From JBGRPZ01 sp041725955 (lineage in GTDB: Bacteria; Bacteroidota; Bacteroidia; Bacteroidales; JBGRPZ01): a DNA stretch of 64,000 nt. Of this stretch, positions 1 to 9,230 are shown one piece after another (the first letter of the stretch is position 1; each line of letters begins with the position of its first letter). The notes below the pieces were generated by a model. The model saw only the letters and a list, made by a program, of their open reading frames with translations, made no database searches and was not told where the DNA came from. Made by a program: the position numbers and the translations under genes. Location: positions 62,001 to 126,000 of the forward strand of contig JBGRQE010000001.1 in the NCBI GenBank assembly GCA_041725955.1, written 5' to 3'.

Positions 1-1
1 A

Positions 2-994
2 AAAAATAGTCAAGTAATTACAGATACTAAGGATAAAGATATTGCTAAGGTAAAGGTAATGCCTTTGTCTTTAAAAAAATTTCCATCACAGACTTTTGTC
101 AATGCTAAATTGATTGCTAAAAATAAAGTTGATTTATGTTTTTCAATGAGTGGTAAGTTGATAACATTGAGGGAAAAAAATGGGAATTGGGTTAAAAAAG
201 GAGATGTAATAGCTTGTTTAGATCGTGAGCGTTTAGCGTTAGAATTGAGAAGAGCTAAAGATCAATTAGCTTTAGCATATAACCAACTTATTTCATTGTC
301 TTTAGGTTTTGAACCTGAGGTAGGTGATACCGCAAAAATTTCACCTAAGGTTTTGGCTAATCTAAAGCTAGAAAGTGGTTACAATAAAGCACTATTATTA
401 TTGAAAGAGAAGGAAATAAATTATAAAAAGTTGAGACTGTGTTCGCCGATAGATGGTCAGGTTGTAATGCTTGAGGCTCACGAGAATCAATTGGTTAATG
501 AAAATAAGTTTTTTTGTCGCGTTATTGATAATAGAAATTTTTATGTAAAAGCAGAGTTACTGGAAACAGAGCTGAGAAATTTACATATTGGTCAAAGTGT
601 ACAGGTTAAACCCTTGGCTTATTCTGAAAAAAGTTTCAAAGGTAAGTTAGTAGAAATAAATCCTCAGGTAAGTAACAAAGGGTTGGTAAATATAAAAGCT
701 ACAGTTGAGAATTCTGAACAGCTTTTACTTGATGGAATGAATGTTGAATTAGTTATTGAGCAGAATACCCCTAATCAAATTGTTGTCCCTCGAGATGCTA
801 TTGTTTTACGTTCGGGGAAACCAGTTGTTTTTACTTATGTCGATGGTAAGGCATACTGGAATTATGTCAAAACGTCTTTAGAGAATGATCAATTTGTATG
901 TATTAAGAGTGGTTTGAAAGAAGAAGATTTAGTTATCTATAATAATAATTTTCACTTGAATCATAATAGTCCTGTGGAGGTATTATCAAATTAG
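2..994 (+). CDS. RND efflux periplasmic adaptor (membrane fusion protein), 5' end outside window
   Basis: This is the periplasmic adaptor that would link an inner-membrane RND pump to an outer-membrane channel. The frame is open to the window edge: codons from base 2 are in frame with the first ATG at 59. The true start therefore lies upstream and 330 residues are visible. Counting from the ATG, a biotinyl-lipoyl-like half (SMSGKLITLREKNGNWVKKG) is followed by a helical stretch near residues 60-125. The second lipoyl half comes next (LCSPIDGQVVMLEAHENQLV), then beta-barrel and membrane-proximal domains with VVPRDAIVLRSGKPVVF. This is the usual HlyD/AcrA order. It ends 34 bp before the first RND permease, so the three genes look like one operon. 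A TolC-type partner may lie upstream, outside the window. The substrate cannot be told. Confidence 0.9.
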   Translation, partial: KNSQVITDTKDKDIAKVKVMPLSLKKFPSQTFVNAKLIAKNKVDLCFSMSGKLITLREKNGNWVKKGDVIACLDRERLALELRRAKDQLALAYNQLISLSLGFEPEVGDTAKISPKVLANLKLESGYNKALLLLKEKEINYKKLRLCSPIDGQVVMLEAHENQLVNENKFFCRVIDNRNFYVKAELLETELRNLHIGQSVQVKPLAYSEKSFKGKLVEINPQVSNKGLVNIKATVENSEQLLLDGMNVELVIEQNTPNQIVVPRDAIVLRSGKPVVFTYVDGKAYWNYVKTSLENDQFVCIKSGLKEEDLVIYNNNFHLNHNSPVEVLSN

Positions 995-1028
995 TGTATG
1001 GAAATAGCTTATTGTTTTTGAAGGTAAT

Positions 1029-4000
1029 TTGAAGATTGTTATGGTTCGTTTTTTAATTCATAGGCCAATTGCTGTATTTATGGTAGTGTTGGCTCTTACT
1101 TGTTTTGGGGTAGTTGCATGGTTTAAAATTCCTCTGTCTTTGATGCCGAATATTGATATACCTGAAATAGGAGTATATTTTAATTTACCAGGAAAATCGG
1201 CTCCACAAATTGAAAGACAGGTTTTGCAATCCTTACGGAAGTCATTGCAGCAAGTAGACAACATTAATAGTGTTGAAAGCAAAGCAAAAAATGAAGCAGC
1301 TATTGTTAAGCTTCGTTTGTCGTATGATGCAGATGTGCAAAGAGTGTATTTTGAGATCAACGAACAAATTGATCAGATGATGAGTCTTTTTCCCAAAGAT
1401 ATAACTCGTCCACTGGTAGTGAAAGCAAGTACTAACGATATTCCAACCTTTTATGTTGACGTATTTTCAAAGTCCCGACAGGGTAAATCTGTTTATTCTT
1501 TGTCCGACTTAAGTGTTTTGGCTGAAAAGGTTGTGAAACCTTATTTCGAACAGCTAAAAGAGATCGGATTTGTTGATATAGGAGGGGCTTCTTTTTCTGA
1601 AATTAGAATTCAACTTAAGCAACCCCAATGTGATGTTCTAGGCATAAATGAGACCGATCTATTGTCTATTTTAAGGGAAGAGCATGAGATGGCTAGCGAT
1701 ATTCTTTTGCAAGAAGGTATGTTTAAGTATATATTGCACTTTGGGGCTACTTTAAATAGTATTGACCAGATAAAAAAAATGTGGATTTCTCTCCCCCAGG
1801 GGCGTAAATGTCAAATTGGCGATATTGCAGAATTAGAAAAGCATTCTTTACCTCCAAAAGGATTTTATTTTGCAGATAATAATCCAGCTATTTTATTAGC
1901 TGTTAGTAAGCAAGCTGATGCTCGAATGGAGGATTTATCACAAAATATAGGGGCAACTCTTTCCACTCTTCAGCAATTATACCCAGACTTACAATTTAGG
2001 GTCAATAGAGATCAGAGCACGCTTTTAAAATATTCGATAAGCAGTCTTCTGCAGAGTTTATTATTGGGAATAATACTTTCTTTATTAATTTCTTTTGTTT
2101 TTATTAAAAGATGGAGAGAGTCTTTGATTATTCTAATTTCTATACCTGTTTCCTTAATTATTGTTTTATTCTGTTTTTACTTTCTCGACTTTAGTTTAAA
2201 TATCTTGTCGTTAAGTGGTTTAATACTTGGCTTGGGAATGATGATTGATAATTCAATTATTGTCGTTGAAAATATTGGACAGTATGTCAAGAAAGGTATA
2301 AACCTAGAAGAATCGTGTGTTGTAGGAAGTGAAGAGATGATTAAGCCTCTGTTGAGTTCAATGCTGACTACTTGCAGTGTTTTCTTTCCCTTAATCTTTT
2401 TAAATGATCTTACAGGGGCAATTTTTTTAGAACAAGCAATTGCTATTGGATTAAGTTTGGCGATTTCTTATTTGTTTTCAATTCTGGTTCTTCCGGTTTT
2501 ATATTTTAATTTTTATAAAGGTAAAAACAATTTCCTTTCTGCATATTGTTCTAAAAGCCAAGAGGACTCAAGGCTTGATAAGATTTATTTTTTGAGTGTA
2601 AAGAAATTATTTTGTTTTCCACGTTTAGCAATATTGGGTTTTATATCGCTAATTTTTATAGGAATCTTTTTGTTTTTCTTTGTTCCTCGTTCCGGATTAC
2701 CAGAATTCCGAGATAAGGATGTTGTTGTGAAAATAAAATGGAATCAGTCAATATCTCTTCAGGAGAATCAAAAACGAGTAAAGAATTTGTTTAATGCTAT
2801 TCCTGATTTAAATATTCGATGGCATATACAGTGTGGTGAATCAGGCCTTAAATTTCAGAAAAAATTATTTCATGAAGCAGAGTATTGTAGTGTTTATGTT
2901 GATACTCATTCATTTGATGAATTAGGCGTTTTTTCAAATGAATTTACTAAACAAATGAAAAAGGCTTATCCTGAAGCATCATTAGACTTTTCCAGACCTA
3001 AGAGAAGCTTTGAACAAATATTTGCTCAAAGTAAAGATTTCTTAACTTTTCGATTTTATCCTAATCCTAAAGACAAAATGCATATTGGAAAAGAAGATTA
3101 TGTAAAAGGGGTTTTAGATTCATTGTCTTTATTGAAAACAAACTATAAGCTTGAAAGGAAACCATGTCTTCATTTGGTAATAAACCGAAAAAAACTATTA
3201 TTATACGATATTTCTTATAATAAAATGTTAGAGATTCTGGAGAGGAATATTGGTTGTACTTATGATATGATTATTCCTTCGGAAGGAAATTATATGCCAT
3301 TGCGTATTAAAAAAGAGTCAGAGTATTTTTTTGAATCTTTTAATAATCTGAAGGTTTCGAATGCTACCGGAGAGTTGTTTTCTATAAAAGAATTTATTAA
3401 AACGAGCTATAAAGAAGATCAAAAACAAGTTTGTGGCGATATTCGAGGGGTTTATTATGATTTTCCCTTAAATGATTCTAAGGTTGAAGAAGTGCAAGAA
3501 AAAGTTACTACCTTGAAAAAAAATCGTCCCAGGTGGACCTGTTTACTAACAGGAAGCTATTATGATGATCAGGAAATGTTTGAACAGTTTAGCTTAATAC
3601 TATTACTGGGGGTTTTTATTCTTTACTTTATCTTAGCTGCTCAATTTGAATCTTTTCTTCAACCATTAATAGTCTTAATTGAAATTTTCTTTGATTTGTG
3701 CGCTATATTTATGCTACTAATCATTTCTGGTCAGAGTTTAAATCTGATGTCTGGGATAGGTATTGTAGTTGTTAGTGGAATAATAATTAATGATTCCATA
3801 CTAAAAATGGACACAATGAATCGTTTGCGAAGAAAGGGAGTTTCTGTTGAGCAGGCGATTCATATTGCAGGGAAGCTTCGGTTACGTCCAATTTTAATGA
3901 CAAGTTTGACAACTATTCTTGCACTAATTCCATTGTTTTTTTCAAGTGGATTGGGTGCAGATTTACAAAAGCCTATGGCAATAGTTATTGTTGGGGGTAT

Positions 4001-4082
4001 GTTGTTAGGAACTTTAATTAGTCTGTATTTTATTCCTCTTGCCTATTTTCTGATCTATTCTTCAAAAAACAAGAGGATATGA
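1029..4082 (+). CDS. RND efflux transporter permease subunit (first of pair)
   Basis: This is a full-length proton-driven RND permease of about 1017 residues in the inner membrane. The N-terminus has the family's RFLIHRPIAVFMVVLALT helix. Two large periplasmic loops alternate with two six-helix bundles. TM4 carries GLILGLGMMIDNSIIVVENI, placing Asp at residue 407, the position of the AcrB relay aspartate; the next residue is Asn rather than a second Asp. TM10 reads VVVSGIIINDSILKMD, with Asn where AcrB has the relay Lys. The start is either TTG 1029 or ATG 1041; neither has a strong ribosome-binding site. The stop overlaps the next permease start as ATGA, suggesting translational coupling and a heteromeric pump of the MdtBC kind (inference). 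Substrate unknown. Confidence 0.93.
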   Translation: MKIVMVRFLIHRPIAVFMVVLALTCFGVVAWFKIPLSLMPNIDIPEIGVYFNLPGKSAPQIERQVLQSLRKSLQQVDNINSVESKAKNEAAIVKLRLSYDADVQRVYFEINEQIDQMMSLFPKDITRPLVVKASTNDIPTFYVDVFSKSRQGKSVYSLSDLSVLAEKVVKPYFEQLKEIGFVDIGGASFSEIRIQLKQPQCDVLGINETDLLSILREEHEMASDILLQEGMFKYILHFGATLNSIDQIKKMWISLPQGRKCQIGDIAELEKHSLPPKGFYFADNNPAILLAVSKQADARMEDLSQNIGATLSTLQQLYPDLQFRVNRDQSTLLKYSISSLLQSLLLGIILSLLISFVFIKRWRESLIILISIPVSLIIVLFCFYFLDFSLNILSLSGLILGLGMMIDNSIIVVENIGQYVKKGINLEESCVVGSEEMIKPLLSSMLTTCSVFFPLIFLNDLTGAIFLEQAIAIGLSLAISYLFSILVLPVLYFNFYKGKNNFLSAYCSKSQEDSRLDKIYFLSVKKLFCFPRLAILGFISLIFIGIFLFFFVPRSGLPEFRDKDVVVKIKWNQSISLQENQKRVKNLFNAIPDLNIRWHIQCGESGLKFQKKLFHEAEYCSVYVDTHSFDELGVFSNEFTKQMKKAYPEASLDFSRPKRSFEQIFAQSKDFLTFRFYPNPKDKMHIGKEDYVKGVLDSLSLLKTNYKLERKPCLHLVINRKKLLLYDISYNKMLEILERNIGCTYDMIIPSEGNYMPLRIKKESEYFFESFNNLKVSNATGELFSIKEFIKTSYKEDQKQVCGDIRGVYYDFPLNDSKVEEVQEKVTTLKKNRPRWTCLLTGSYYDDQEMFEQFSLILLLGVFILYFILAAQFESFLQPLIVLIEIFFDLCAIFMLLIISGQSLNLMSGIGIVVVSGIIINDSILKMDTMNRLRRKGVSVEQAIHIAGKLRLRPILMTSLTTILALIPLFFSSGLGADLQKPMAIVIVGGMLLGTLISLYFIPLAYFLIYSSKNKRI

Positions 4083-7000
4083 GAACTCAAAAACCAGTAT
4101 CTATTCCTTATTCTTTTGGTTTTGTTTTAATATTTACTCTTCTTGCTATTGTAGGATTTTCTTTAATACCAAAATTAAATTTTACGCCTTTTCCAAGTGA
4201 GAAAAATAGGACCTTCTTGGTAAACTATTCGTGGCCAAAACATTCTGCTCAGCAAGTTAATGATCGAATAACCTGTGTTTTAGAAGCTCAATTAAATCAT
4301 ATAAAGGGAATAAAAAGTATAGAGGCAACGTCAAATTATGGTTGTGGTGAATTGCTTATAAAGGTTTTACCTAAGGTTGATACAGATAAATTTAGGCTTA
4401 AATTACAAATGCTTTTGCGCAGTGTTTTTAATGAATTGCCCAAAGGAATTGATTTTCCAAGAATTAGTTATCAAACATATAAAAAGTATAGTTCAAAAAG
4501 GCCTATCATTGTTTTGAGTATAAGCAGCACAAAAGATCTGTTAAGTATTGAAGATTTTTTTTACAGAGATATGTCATTTCAGTTATCAAGGATAAAAGGA
4601 GTGGGAAAAATAAAACTGCTTGGTCAAAAAGATAGCCACTTGAATTTCTATCTCAAAGAAAAACTTATACAATCTTTGGGGCTTTCGAAAAGAGAGATTA
4701 AGAATGTTTTGAATATTGCCTTTAAGGAGAATGATTTAGGAATTGTTTTCAATAAAAATAGTCTAGGGAATAAGTCTTCAGAAATAAACTGTATTGCAAG
4801 AGTAGAAAAAGCAAATTCTATAAAAGATCTAAAACTTATTCCTGTTCGCAAATGTCAGGAGCGTATTATTTTAATTAAAGATATATGTGATAGCGTTGCA
4901 CAAAAAGATATATATAAAACTATACTAAGGGTTAATGGAAAAAAAGCTTTGTATGTAAATATTTATCCTGATGATGCTACAAATCAATTGTCTTGTAGAA
5001 AGAAAATTCTGGATAAAATATGTGAGTTACAACATTCTACAGAAAAGGACTTTACTGTTTCTTTAGAGGAAGATCATTTAAAGCATTTAGAATCAGAAAT
5101 GTTTCGTGTTTTATGTCGAACATTGATTGCAGTGCTAGTACTGATGGCCTTTTTATGGCTATATCGACGAAATATTTGGTATATACTTATACTCACATAC
5201 TGTTTATTGGTGAATATGGGGATTGGCTGTATATTCTATGTTCTTTTTGGAATAGAAATTCACTTATATTCTTTGGCAGCTATTACAATTGTACTGGGCT
5301 TAGTATTGGATAATATGATGGTAATGCTAGATCATATTCAACATTTCAAAAATAAAGCAGCAATTTTGCCAATTGTAGCTGCTTGTATGACTAGCATTTC
5401 AGCTATTGGAATGATCTTTTTTTTACCGGAAGAAAGGCAAATTGGCTTGGCCGATTTTGCTTATGTTTTAATAATCAATTTAAGTATTTCCATATTTTGC
5501 AGTTTGTTTTTTCTTCCCGCGATAATTACTTTTTTTCCACAAAAGAAAATATATAATAAACTTAGAAGTCGAAATAGAGTAAAAAGGATATTGAAATTAA
5601 ATAAATATTATCATTCATTAATTATTCGACTACGAAAATATAAGATAATAATAATCATTCTTTCTTTTTGGATTATAGGATTTCCAATTTATTTACTCCC
5701 TCCTAAATGGGATGCAGATCATTTTGCAGCCCGAATTTATAACGCAAGTATTGGATCAAGAAAATATCAATATGAGTTGAAAGAGCATGTGGATCGTTTA
5801 TTGGGAGGGTGTTTATACATTTATAATTATCATATTTTTGATGGAACAAGTAGTTGGGAACCTGATGAAGACAAAGGTTATCATCTAAAGATTGAGGCTG
5901 ATTTTCCTGCAGGGGTTAAGATTTCGCATATAGATGAAGTTGTACGTAAAATTGAGTCTAAGATGAAAACATTTCCTGCAATTAACAAATATAAAGCCAG
6001 GATTGATAACCAAAAATTACATTTCGAAGTTGATTTTCTTTCTTCATTAAAGAAAAACAACTTGCCAATGGCTTTAAGAATAAAAATGATTCATATGTCG
6101 GATCAATTTAAAGCTGCATCCTGGCATATTTATGGTGTAAAACCTGACTATTATAGTAAGCCTATCTCAAATTATTATGTTGAAGATAATACTTTTCTGA
6201 AATTGGAAATGAGAGGTCCTGATAGGTTAATACTAAATAAGTTGTTAGAGAATATTGTTAAGCGTATCAAAGAGTATCCTCGTATTTCGCAAGTTCAAAT
6301 TTTGAATAATAATGAAGATGTTTCAAAATATAAAAGCTTTAATTTAAATCTAAATAAATCCTTTCTTGGGATTTATAATATCAAGAAAGCAAAGGTTCAA
6401 TCCGCTATCAGTGAGTATAATCAAGAGGGTAATGAATTTATGCATGGATATATTGATGGGCATCCTTATGTTTTTTGTTTGAATAAAAAAGAGGATGTAA
6501 AGTGGTCATTATGGAATTTAAGAAACAAACCATTAATAGATAGTTTATCATTTAGAGGAGATAATTTATTTTCCATTTCACCTAAGGATAAATACGTTTC
6601 TATATGTCGTAAAAATCAGGCCTATTTTCAGGTTCTGGCATTTAAATATAATGCAAGTTCTACAGCAAAAAATAAATTATTACAAGATATATTGAAAGTA
6701 GAAAATGCAAAATTACCACCAGCTTATTATCTCTCTTTGGAGAATCAAGAATTAATGAATGAATTAAAGGAAAAAAAGAAACAACCCTATTATTTAGTTC
6801 TGTTAGCATTAGTTTCTGTTTTTTTTATATGCGCTATATTATTCGAGTCATTTATTTTGGCTTTATTGATTATACTTATTTTACCTATAAGTTTGTGTGG
6901 AGGATTATTTGTCTTTTATTTTTTTGATGTGCATTTTTCTGAGGGTGGCTTGGCTTCGTTCTTAATTCTTAGCGGTTTAGTCGTAAATGCTGCAATATAT

Positions 7001-7270
7001 CTATTGGCAGAATTCAATAGAAAATTGAAAATACAAAAGAATAGAAATCAAAAAAGTATAGGTGTTTATCTAAAAGCTTTTAATCATAAGATAACTTCAA
7101 TAATTTCAACAATTATATCTACATGTTTAGGGATGTTGCCATTTATCTTCTTTGGGCAAAAGAATGACTTTTGGTATAGCTTGGCTGCTGGAACTATTGG
7201 GGGACTTTTATTCTCAATTATTGTATTAATTATTTTTATTCCTTTGTTTCTGAAATTCGATTCTAAATGA
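4079..7270 (+). CDS. RND transporter permease subunit (second, divergent)
   Basis: This is a second RND permease of 1063 residues, starting inside the stop codon of the first (4-bp overlap). It has the same overall plan: an N-terminal helix, a large periplasmic domain, a six-helix bundle, a second periplasmic domain and a final bundle. It is much more diverged. TM4 reads TIVLGLVLDNMMVMLDHIQ (Asp at residue 411), and TM10 reads LSGLVVNAAIYLLAEFN. The loops are very rich in Lys, Asn and Ile. Tandem different permeases after one adaptor suggest a heteromeric pump in which this subunit may be the less active partner; that is inference. A dispersed repeat element begins about 35 bp after the stop, and no hairpin terminator is obvious in that gap. 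Confidence 0.9.
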   Translation: MRTQKPVSIPYSFGFVLIFTLLAIVGFSLIPKLNFTPFPSEKNRTFLVNYSWPKHSAQQVNDRITCVLEAQLNHIKGIKSIEATSNYGCGELLIKVLPKVDTDKFRLKLQMLLRSVFNELPKGIDFPRISYQTYKKYSSKRPIIVLSISSTKDLLSIEDFFYRDMSFQLSRIKGVGKIKLLGQKDSHLNFYLKEKLIQSLGLSKREIKNVLNIAFKENDLGIVFNKNSLGNKSSEINCIARVEKANSIKDLKLIPVRKCQERIILIKDICDSVAQKDIYKTILRVNGKKALYVNIYPDDATNQLSCRKKILDKICELQHSTEKDFTVSLEEDHLKHLESEMFRVLCRTLIAVLVLMAFLWLYRRNIWYILILTYCLLVNMGIGCIFYVLFGIEIHLYSLAAITIVLGLVLDNMMVMLDHIQHFKNKAAILPIVAACMTSISAIGMIFFLPEERQIGLADFAYVLIINLSISIFCSLFFLPAIITFFPQKKIYNKLRSRNRVKRILKLNKYYHSLIIRLRKYKIIIIILSFWIIGFPIYLLPPKWDADHFAARIYNASIGSRKYQYELKEHVDRLLGGCLYIYNYHIFDGTSSWEPDEDKGYHLKIEADFPAGVKISHIDEVVRKIESKMKTFPAINKYKARIDNQKLHFEVDFLSSLKKNNLPMALRIKMIHMSDQFKAASWHIYGVKPDYYSKPISNYYVEDNTFLKLEMRGPDRLILNKLLENIVKRIKEYPRISQVQILNNNEDVSKYKSFNLNLNKSFLGIYNIKKAKVQSAISEYNQEGNEFMHGYIDGHPYVFCLNKKEDVKWSLWNLRNKPLIDSLSFRGDNLFSISPKDKYVSICRKNQAYFQVLAFKYNASSTAKNKLLQDILKVENAKLPPAYYLSLENQELMNELKEKKKQPYYLVLLALVSVFFICAILFESFILALLIILILPISLCGGLFVFYFFDVHFSEGGLASFLILSGLVVNAAIYLLAEFNRKLKIQKNRNQKSIGVYLKAFNHKITSIISTIISTCLGMLPFIFFGQKNDFWYSLAAGTIGGLLFSIIVLIIFIPLFLKFDSK

Positions 7271-7306
7271 GTCTGTTCAAATGAGTCTGTTCCAATAAGT
7301 GTGTCA

Positions 7307-7568
7307 CTATCACTCTTACCTTAAATCACTACCATTCCCACCTTTAAATCCACCGACACCTGCCCTTTAATTGATAAAAACCTCCTAGATATTTGACGAA
7401 AACCTTCTAGGTATTTGATAAAAACCTCCTAGATATTTGGTGAAAACCTCCTAGATATTTGACGAAAACCTTCTAGGTATTTGATAAAAACCTCCTAGAT
7501 ATTTGATAAAAACCTTCTAGGTATTTGATAAAAATCAAGTGTGTGTTAGGTATTAACTTACTGGGTTG
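7307..7568 (+). repeat. Dispersed 22-bp-core repeat element, copy A
   Basis: The core is seven contiguous 22-bp units at 7373-7526 plus a partial unit to 7534. Units alternate mainly between versions containing CCTCCTAGATATTT and CCTTCTAGGTATTT, each preceded by GATAAAAA, GACGAAAA or GGTGAAAA. A left arm at 7307-7338 is identical over 32 bases to 35019-35050. A right arm, TTAACTTACTGGGTTG at 7553-7568, matches 35242-35257 at 15 of 16 positions. No open frame is kept because 22 is not a multiple of three. It lies between the RND operon and the phoH terminator. It is not CRISPR, because units abut without spacers. Function unknown. Confidence 0.93.
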
Positions 7569-7664
7569 CGTATTAAAGGGGTCTGGTTAGATCCTTGTTT
7601 TTAAACCATTTCAAAAAGAAAAGTATTCTTTAAGCGAATCTTACTACAGAATAGAAAAATATAT

Positions 7665-7702
7665 AATAAAGGCTGTTCGGTAAGTGTAGAACAGCCTTTA
7701 TT
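7665..7702 (-). terminator. Intrinsic terminator of phoH
   Basis: There is a perfect 14-bp stem, AATAAAGGCTGTTC at 7665-7678 with GAACAGCCTTTATT at 7689-7702, separated by a 10-nt loop. It lies just beyond the phoH stop. The A/T-rich stem base could act on both strands, but only phoH reads directly into it. Confidence 0.8.
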
Positions 7703-7709
7703 GTTTGAT

Positions 7710-9044
7710 TTACAGTAGTTCTGAAGCCAGATTGGCCAGCTCCGATCGTTCGCCCTTTTCCAACCGGATATGAGCATAAATATCATGATGTTTAATTCTG
7801 TCGATTAGGTATGATAGTCCGTTACTTTGACTATCTAAGTATGGGGTATCAATTTGGTAAACATCGCCAGTGAAGATGATTTTTGTACCTTCCCCAGCAC
7901 GAGTAATAATGGTTTTTACCTCGTGAGGAGTAAGGTTTTGGGCTTCATCTACAATAAAAAAGATATTCGACAAACTTCGTCCACGGATATAGGCAAGAGG
8001 AGAAATAACAAGCTTTTCGGTTTGAAGAGACTCTTGAATTTTTCCGTGTTCTGGGTCAGATTCATTATACTGATTTTGGATAAATTTAAAGTTATCCCAT
8101 AGCGGTTCCATATAAGGTCCGAGTTTATCCTTGATATCTCCGGGTAAATATCCAATATCTTTATTGCTTAGAGGAACTACAGGGCGGGCAAGTAGTATTT
8201 GCTTATAGTCGCGTCTTTGCTTTAGTGCACCAGCAAGAGCAAGGAGTGTTTTTCCTGAACCTGCCTTTCCCATAAGAGTAACCAATTTTATATTTGGATT
8301 TAGTATGGCATGGAAAGCAAAGACTTGTTCTGCATTTCGTGGTGTAATTCTTTGCACCATTTTCTTTTGAAGGTGCTCTATTCTTTGATTTACAGGGTTA
8401 TAATAACATAGGACAGAAGTTTTCTGATAATGAATTATATAGTAGTGATTAGGGATAGGTTCTGTGATTCCAATATCCTCAGGTGCAATTTCTCCTTCTT
8501 TGTATATTCTATCAATAATTTGGGGTTCAACTTCCATGGTAGTTTTTCCAGTATAAAGTTCGTCTACATTTTGAACCTTACCTGTTTCAAAATCTTCGGC
8601 TTGCATGCCTAATGATTTTGCTTTTAGTCGTAGGTTTATATCTTTACTTACGAGTACTGTTTTAGCTTTTGGGTTTTCTTGTGCTATGCATAGGGCAGCA
8701 TTTAGTATTCTGTGGTCGGCTTTATTACTATCAAAAATTCTTGTTGCATCCGGGCCAGAGTGACCATTCATAATTACTTTGAATCTTCCTGCTCCGGGGT
8801 GCTCAAGTTGTAACCAATCTTTTAAAGTATGCTTTTCGCTTAGTTTGTCCAGGATTCGAATAAATTCTCGGGCCTCGAAATTTTTAGTATCACTGCCTTT
8901 TTTGAAGTTGTCGAGTTCTTCCAAAACGGTTATAGGAATCACGACATCATTATCCTCAAAAGAGTGTATTGCCATGTGATTGTATAAAATTACAGAAGTG
9001 TCAAGAACATAAATTTTTCTTGCTGGTTCATTTGCTTTTGGCAT
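7710..9044 (-). CDS. phoH: PhoH family protein with N-terminal PIN domain
   Basis: The predicted product is a cytoplasmic ATPase fused to a PIN-type RNase domain, the long PhoH2/YlaK-like form (444 residues). The N-terminal 140 residues carry the PIN pattern: KIYVLDTSVIL with Asp15, the acidic stretch VLEELDNFKK and TVLVSKDINLR. The C-terminal PhoH domain has Walker A GKAGSGKT at residues 259-266 and Walker B IFFIVDEAQN, then TGDVYQID. The family is linked to RNA unwinding and cleavage; the phosphate-starvation name is historical. It is divergent from polA with a 186-bp gap and is followed by a strong hairpin terminator. Both catalytic parts look intact. Confidence 0.93.
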   Translation of the reverse strand: MPKANEPARKIYVLDTSVILYNHMAIHSFEDNDVVIPITVLEELDNFKKGSDTKNFEAREFIRILDKLSEKHTLKDWLQLEHPGAGRFKVIMNGHSGPDATRIFDSNKADHRILNAALCIAQENPKAKTVLVSKDINLRLKAKSLGMQAEDFETGKVQNVDELYTGKTTMEVEPQIIDRIYKEGEIAPEDIGITEPIPNHYYIIHYQKTSVLCYYNPVNQRIEHLQKKMVQRITPRNAEQVFAFHAILNPNIKLVTLMGKAGSGKTLLALAGALKQRRDYKQILLARPVVPLSNKDIGYLPGDIKDKLGPYMEPLWDNFKFIQNQYNESDPEHGKIQESLQTEKLVISPLAYIRGRSLSNIFFIVDEAQNLTPHEVKTIITRAGEGTKIIFTGDVYQIDTPYLDSQSNGLSYLIDRIKHHDIYAHIRLEKGERSELANLASELL

Positions 9045-9230
9045 AAGTAGTTTTTTTAGTAATCATTTTTTGGGCTAAAGGAAACGTGCTCAGAATTTCT
9101 TAGGAGAGACTTTTTATAATAAAGGAGCAACAGTATCCTTTTTATATATGTAAATTTATAAATATTTTTTCTCAATTTTGTTCCCACACGAAATCTGCCA
9201 AATAATATCTGGATAAAAAATACATTAAAT

